A stretch of 64,000 nucleotides of DNA from Chamaea fasciata (lineage: Eukaryota; Chordata; Aves; Passeriformes; Sylviidae), in NCBI GenBank assembly GCA_029207755.1, contig JARCOQ010000002.1, positions 84,222,087 through 84,286,086 on the forward strand, written 5' to 3'. Position numbers and translations under genes: made by a program. This document shows, one piece after another, positions 61,054 to 64,000 of this stretch. The notes beneath the pieces are model-generated. The model searched no databases and was not told the origin of the DNA. It saw only the letters and a list, made by a program, of their open reading frames with translations. Positions within the stretch are counted from its first letter, which is position 1; every line of letters starts with the position of its first letter.

Positions 61054-64000
61054 TTCTGGTTTTATTTCATACCCAATGGACTGTGAGGTGGATTGGAGTC
61101 AATGAAGCATTCTGGAAATTTGTACAAATCATCTTGCATATGCAGAAATAGGACATCCAAAATTTTTGCCTCCTAATGAATATATAAGCTAAAAACTTTT
61201 GGGTTTGTAACTTGTTTGTTTGATCAAATGATCCATTGAAATAAAATTAGGAAGACTGCCAATTCCTTCAATGACAGTTTGGAAGCACTGGTTGGCACTT
61301 GAATTTGAAAGCCACTGTCCAAAGTTACAGAACTGAAGACATTAAAAGGTGTCCTGTGAGACACCAAACTCCTACAAAACACACAGAATTTAATCTATTT
61401 TTTGCTTTATTTTTCTCATAAATGTAAACAGCTAAAGACACACAAAGACATACAGTTAATCTCAGTATTTTACTCTCTTGTGCATTGAATTCCTACATTT
61501 TGTGAGAGAACATGTACAAGCAAAAACTCTGAGCCAATGTTTTGATAATTTCATCACTTTCAATGGAATGAAGCTGCTGGAGTCAAATAATCATGGCACT
61601 CATATCACATTTTGAAAAGAGCTATTTTCCTTTTAAGTTCTGAGCAGTAAAACGTGTTGTTCAGACAACAGCCCATAATCACCATCAGCATCAGAATTTC
61701 AACCTTTCTTGAAACAACAGCAAGCAGCAAGAGAAAGAACTCCAAATAAATTTAGCAGTAGAATCCAGGTATGCATCTCACCATGGAGCTTGAATTAATT
61801 CAATTCTTTCTCTACGTCAGCAAGCAGTTTGGGGCTATTGGCAAGCAAGATGAAAGAGATGAAAGTGCCAAGTACAGCAGTACTTTTAGGTTAGCAACAG
61901 TGACAGATATTAACACAGCACAGAAAAGCACAGCATTTCTGCAATGAGACTACTGGGACTAGTGACAGAGGGGTGAGGGTGAAGCAACATCCTACCCCCT
62001 TCCTGAAAAACTGCTTGCATTAGGGACCAGGTTTAAGAGCAGAAAATTTGTCTGTGTATGATGTTTCATGACTAAGACTGAAAAAGTTATTTTGCAAGGA
62101 ACTGTGCTATTAATGAGTTTAACTATTTCTCCTGTTCACAGAATATCCAGAAACAGCTCACAATGACCTCTAATTTATCCGTTGTTTGAATTTACACATC
62201 TTGTTGCAAGTCTTGTCAATCCTCTGGATTTATTCAGTCCAATATTGAAACTGCTTTAGTTAGTTGATAATAGTGACACATCATACAGGATTGCTGTTGT
62301 TTCTGAGTGGATTAGTACAGCTCATGATTATGAGAAGGTTTCACAGGGTTTACAGAAAATCTTGAAGGGGTTCAGGCTTTCAAGGAGCCATGCAATAAAT
62401 GCCACACTCTAAGGTGCCTTCTTACCCCTCGTGCTGCTTCCCTAAAGGGCCACTGCCAAAAGGGGCCTGCCAAAGAGATGTCCCTGTAGTCAGCAACCAG
62501 CAGGATCAATGTCCAAAGGAGCTTTTTCTCTCAGTGGAAAACACATCTTTTCAGGAAGTTCTCAGCTTCCCACAGCAGATACCATGTAAGTGTTCTTGTA
62601 CACTTGCAGAGCAATTTTCCACTCTCTAATTAGAATGACTATACCCTCGCTAGAACATTCAGAGTGTTTCCAAGCTCCTAGGACAAGACTAGTCAGACAA
62701 AGTGAAGCGGTGTGAAATGAAATGGTCCCAGATTGGGATGAATGAAATGTAGGATTTGGGATGGACACTGCTGAATGTGCAGACCTGCAGCTAGGCCTAG
62801 GTGGACCCTGTACAACTTCCTTGTTACAGATCTGGGTATAAAGATAGAATACTAAGCTTAACTTAGCCACTGAAAAATCAAAATTAAGCTATTACAGGAA
62901 AAAGCATCTAATACACTTTAAAGATCATTGCTTATCAAATTAATTTGGAATGCACATTTTAAATTTAAATATTCTCATCTGAGATGAAAAATTTTGTTTG
63001 GGCCAGCCCTGTAGGAGGCATTGTCAGGACATGAAGCGCTTATCAAATAGTCCATTTGCCTGCATTATGTCTGCAAAATCTGTCAAAGTTAGAGAATAAT
63101 TTTGATAAATGTATCTTTTCAGGATTTTGGGGTATTAAGCAACCCAGATTCTATCCTGTTCATTTGAGTTTTGGTACAATCATGGCCACAAATTCCCATT
63201 TTTTTCCATTTGGAATATGATTAGTTTCAGCCTCTTGCTGATCATCAGTGGATGAACAATCTCTACAGCACCTACAATTGTTTATTCATGGAGGTAGTTG
63301 CCACAGATGATCAAATCATGTCTCAAACTACTATTTAAAAAATAAATAAATTGATCTTCTTAAATCCCTTGCTGTGGGAGCAGGCTTTCTAGATTTCTGG
63401 ATTTTTTTCCAATGCCCTTTTCCAATGCCCTCCAAACTCTTCCCTTCTTTGCCTAAAGATAACCATGAAACTTGTTAAAATAATGAGATATCTTTTTCTT
63501 CCATATCACAGACAGAATACCACTTTTTCAGTCAGAAGGAATTCAGCTTAGTCAAATTTTCCTCCTTTTTGGAAATCCATGGATTTAAAGTCGTCAGTGC
63601 ACGGAGGCTTCAGCTGAAAAATATATGAAATTAAGAAAAAATTAGAAGATTGCTATAATTCTAAAACTGGGGATTGCATTCACTAAAAGGAGATGTAAAT
63701 GAAGAAAATTTTGCAATCTGATACTGATCACAGCTTCTCAGACGTATTTTAGGCAGCAAAGAATGGATGTTTCTCATCTCACTCACTAAGTGAGCCTGCT
63801 TCCTCCAGAGGGATTCCTTCATGTCCTAAGAAAAACTGTGTCAGTTCCCAGATGTTCTCCAAGTGTTTGACACAAAAGGGTAAACTAAGGACAGAGATCT
63901 TGCTGTAAATTACTTTTTTCTCTCTTTAGTGGATTTAAATGAGATGTTTATTATCGCCTTAACATTCTTACAGTGGTTTCGTTCTGTATAACAGCAAAGC
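61054..64000. other. unique sequence, no gene recognised
   Basis: AT-rich sequence without a recognisable transposon, RNA gene or exon. The frames at 62399-62629 (plus) and 62562-62870 (minus) show no domain. A perfect 13-bp tandem pair lies at 63405-63430. The window ends in unique sequence. Confidence 0.55.
63405..63430 (+). repeat. 13-bp unit repeated twice in tandem
   Basis: TTTTCCAATGCCC occurs at 63405-63417 and again immediately after at 63418-63430 without mismatch. It is a minor recent tandem duplication. Confidence 0.9.

Noticed and set aside
1..64000. CRISPR arrays, bacterial operons, rRNA/tRNA clusters or integrated DNA-virus genes
   Set aside because: No spaced direct-repeat array, no ribosome-binding-site-led gene strings, no tRNA-like cloverleaf with a B-box, and no viral protein motif were seen on either strand.

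Overview
This is an AT-rich (roughly 40% GC by eye), CpG-poor stretch of vertebrate nuclear DNA that looks avian, most likely songbird (passerine). The organism call rests on the repeats. Several degenerate CR1 LINEs carry the typical bird 3' end, which appears on the + strand as 'atcatagaat', then 'ggttggaaggga', then 'tccaaccccc'. There is also an intact 669-bp solo LTR with TGTCCTGG/CCAGGACA ends, and decayed fragments resembling avian ERVL LTRs. No bacterial or viral gene organisation is present.

I find no protein-coding gene, no convincing exon and no rRNA, tRNA or snRNA gene. The longest open frame is about 147 codons. None of the open frames has a family I recognise, and most lie in GC-richer patches or run into homopolymers. 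I treat them as chance. The window is best read as intergenic sequence or the inside of a very long intron (a gene desert). Nearly all entries are therefore mobile-element remnants, simple repeats, hairpins and stretches with nothing recognisable.

Layout. 1-5183: unique AT-rich sequence with one CR1 tail at about 700-766. 5184-5490: CR1, minus strand. 6428-6870: possible old LTR, minus. 6871-19365: unique sequence with homopolymers, a near-palindrome at 11914-11936, a GC-richer block at 14978-15715 and a very AT-rich block at 16640-16850. 19366-19655: CR1, minus. 21374-22042: solo LTR with a 5-bp target duplication. 25245-26035: old CR1 including the 3' part of its reverse-transcriptase frame, minus. 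26036-35879: almost 10 kb with no recognised element. 35880-36170: decayed ERVL-type LTR/leader, minus. 38458-38494: a T16 tract between perfect 10-bp direct repeats. 41439-41472: A34 tract. 48674-48762: hairpin and a small ERVL-like fragment. 49700-50000 and 50155-50395: tentative LTR and ancient CR1. 51445-51683: CR1, plus. 58196-58223: perfect hairpin. 58512-58885: CR1, minus. 60924-61053: tandem 65-bp duplication. The remainder is unique sequence.

I found no undescribed biological system that I can support. The most distinctive objects are the solo LTR with its target duplication, the poly(T) tract between 10-bp repeats, the tandem 65-bp duplication, and two hairpin or near-palindrome sites.
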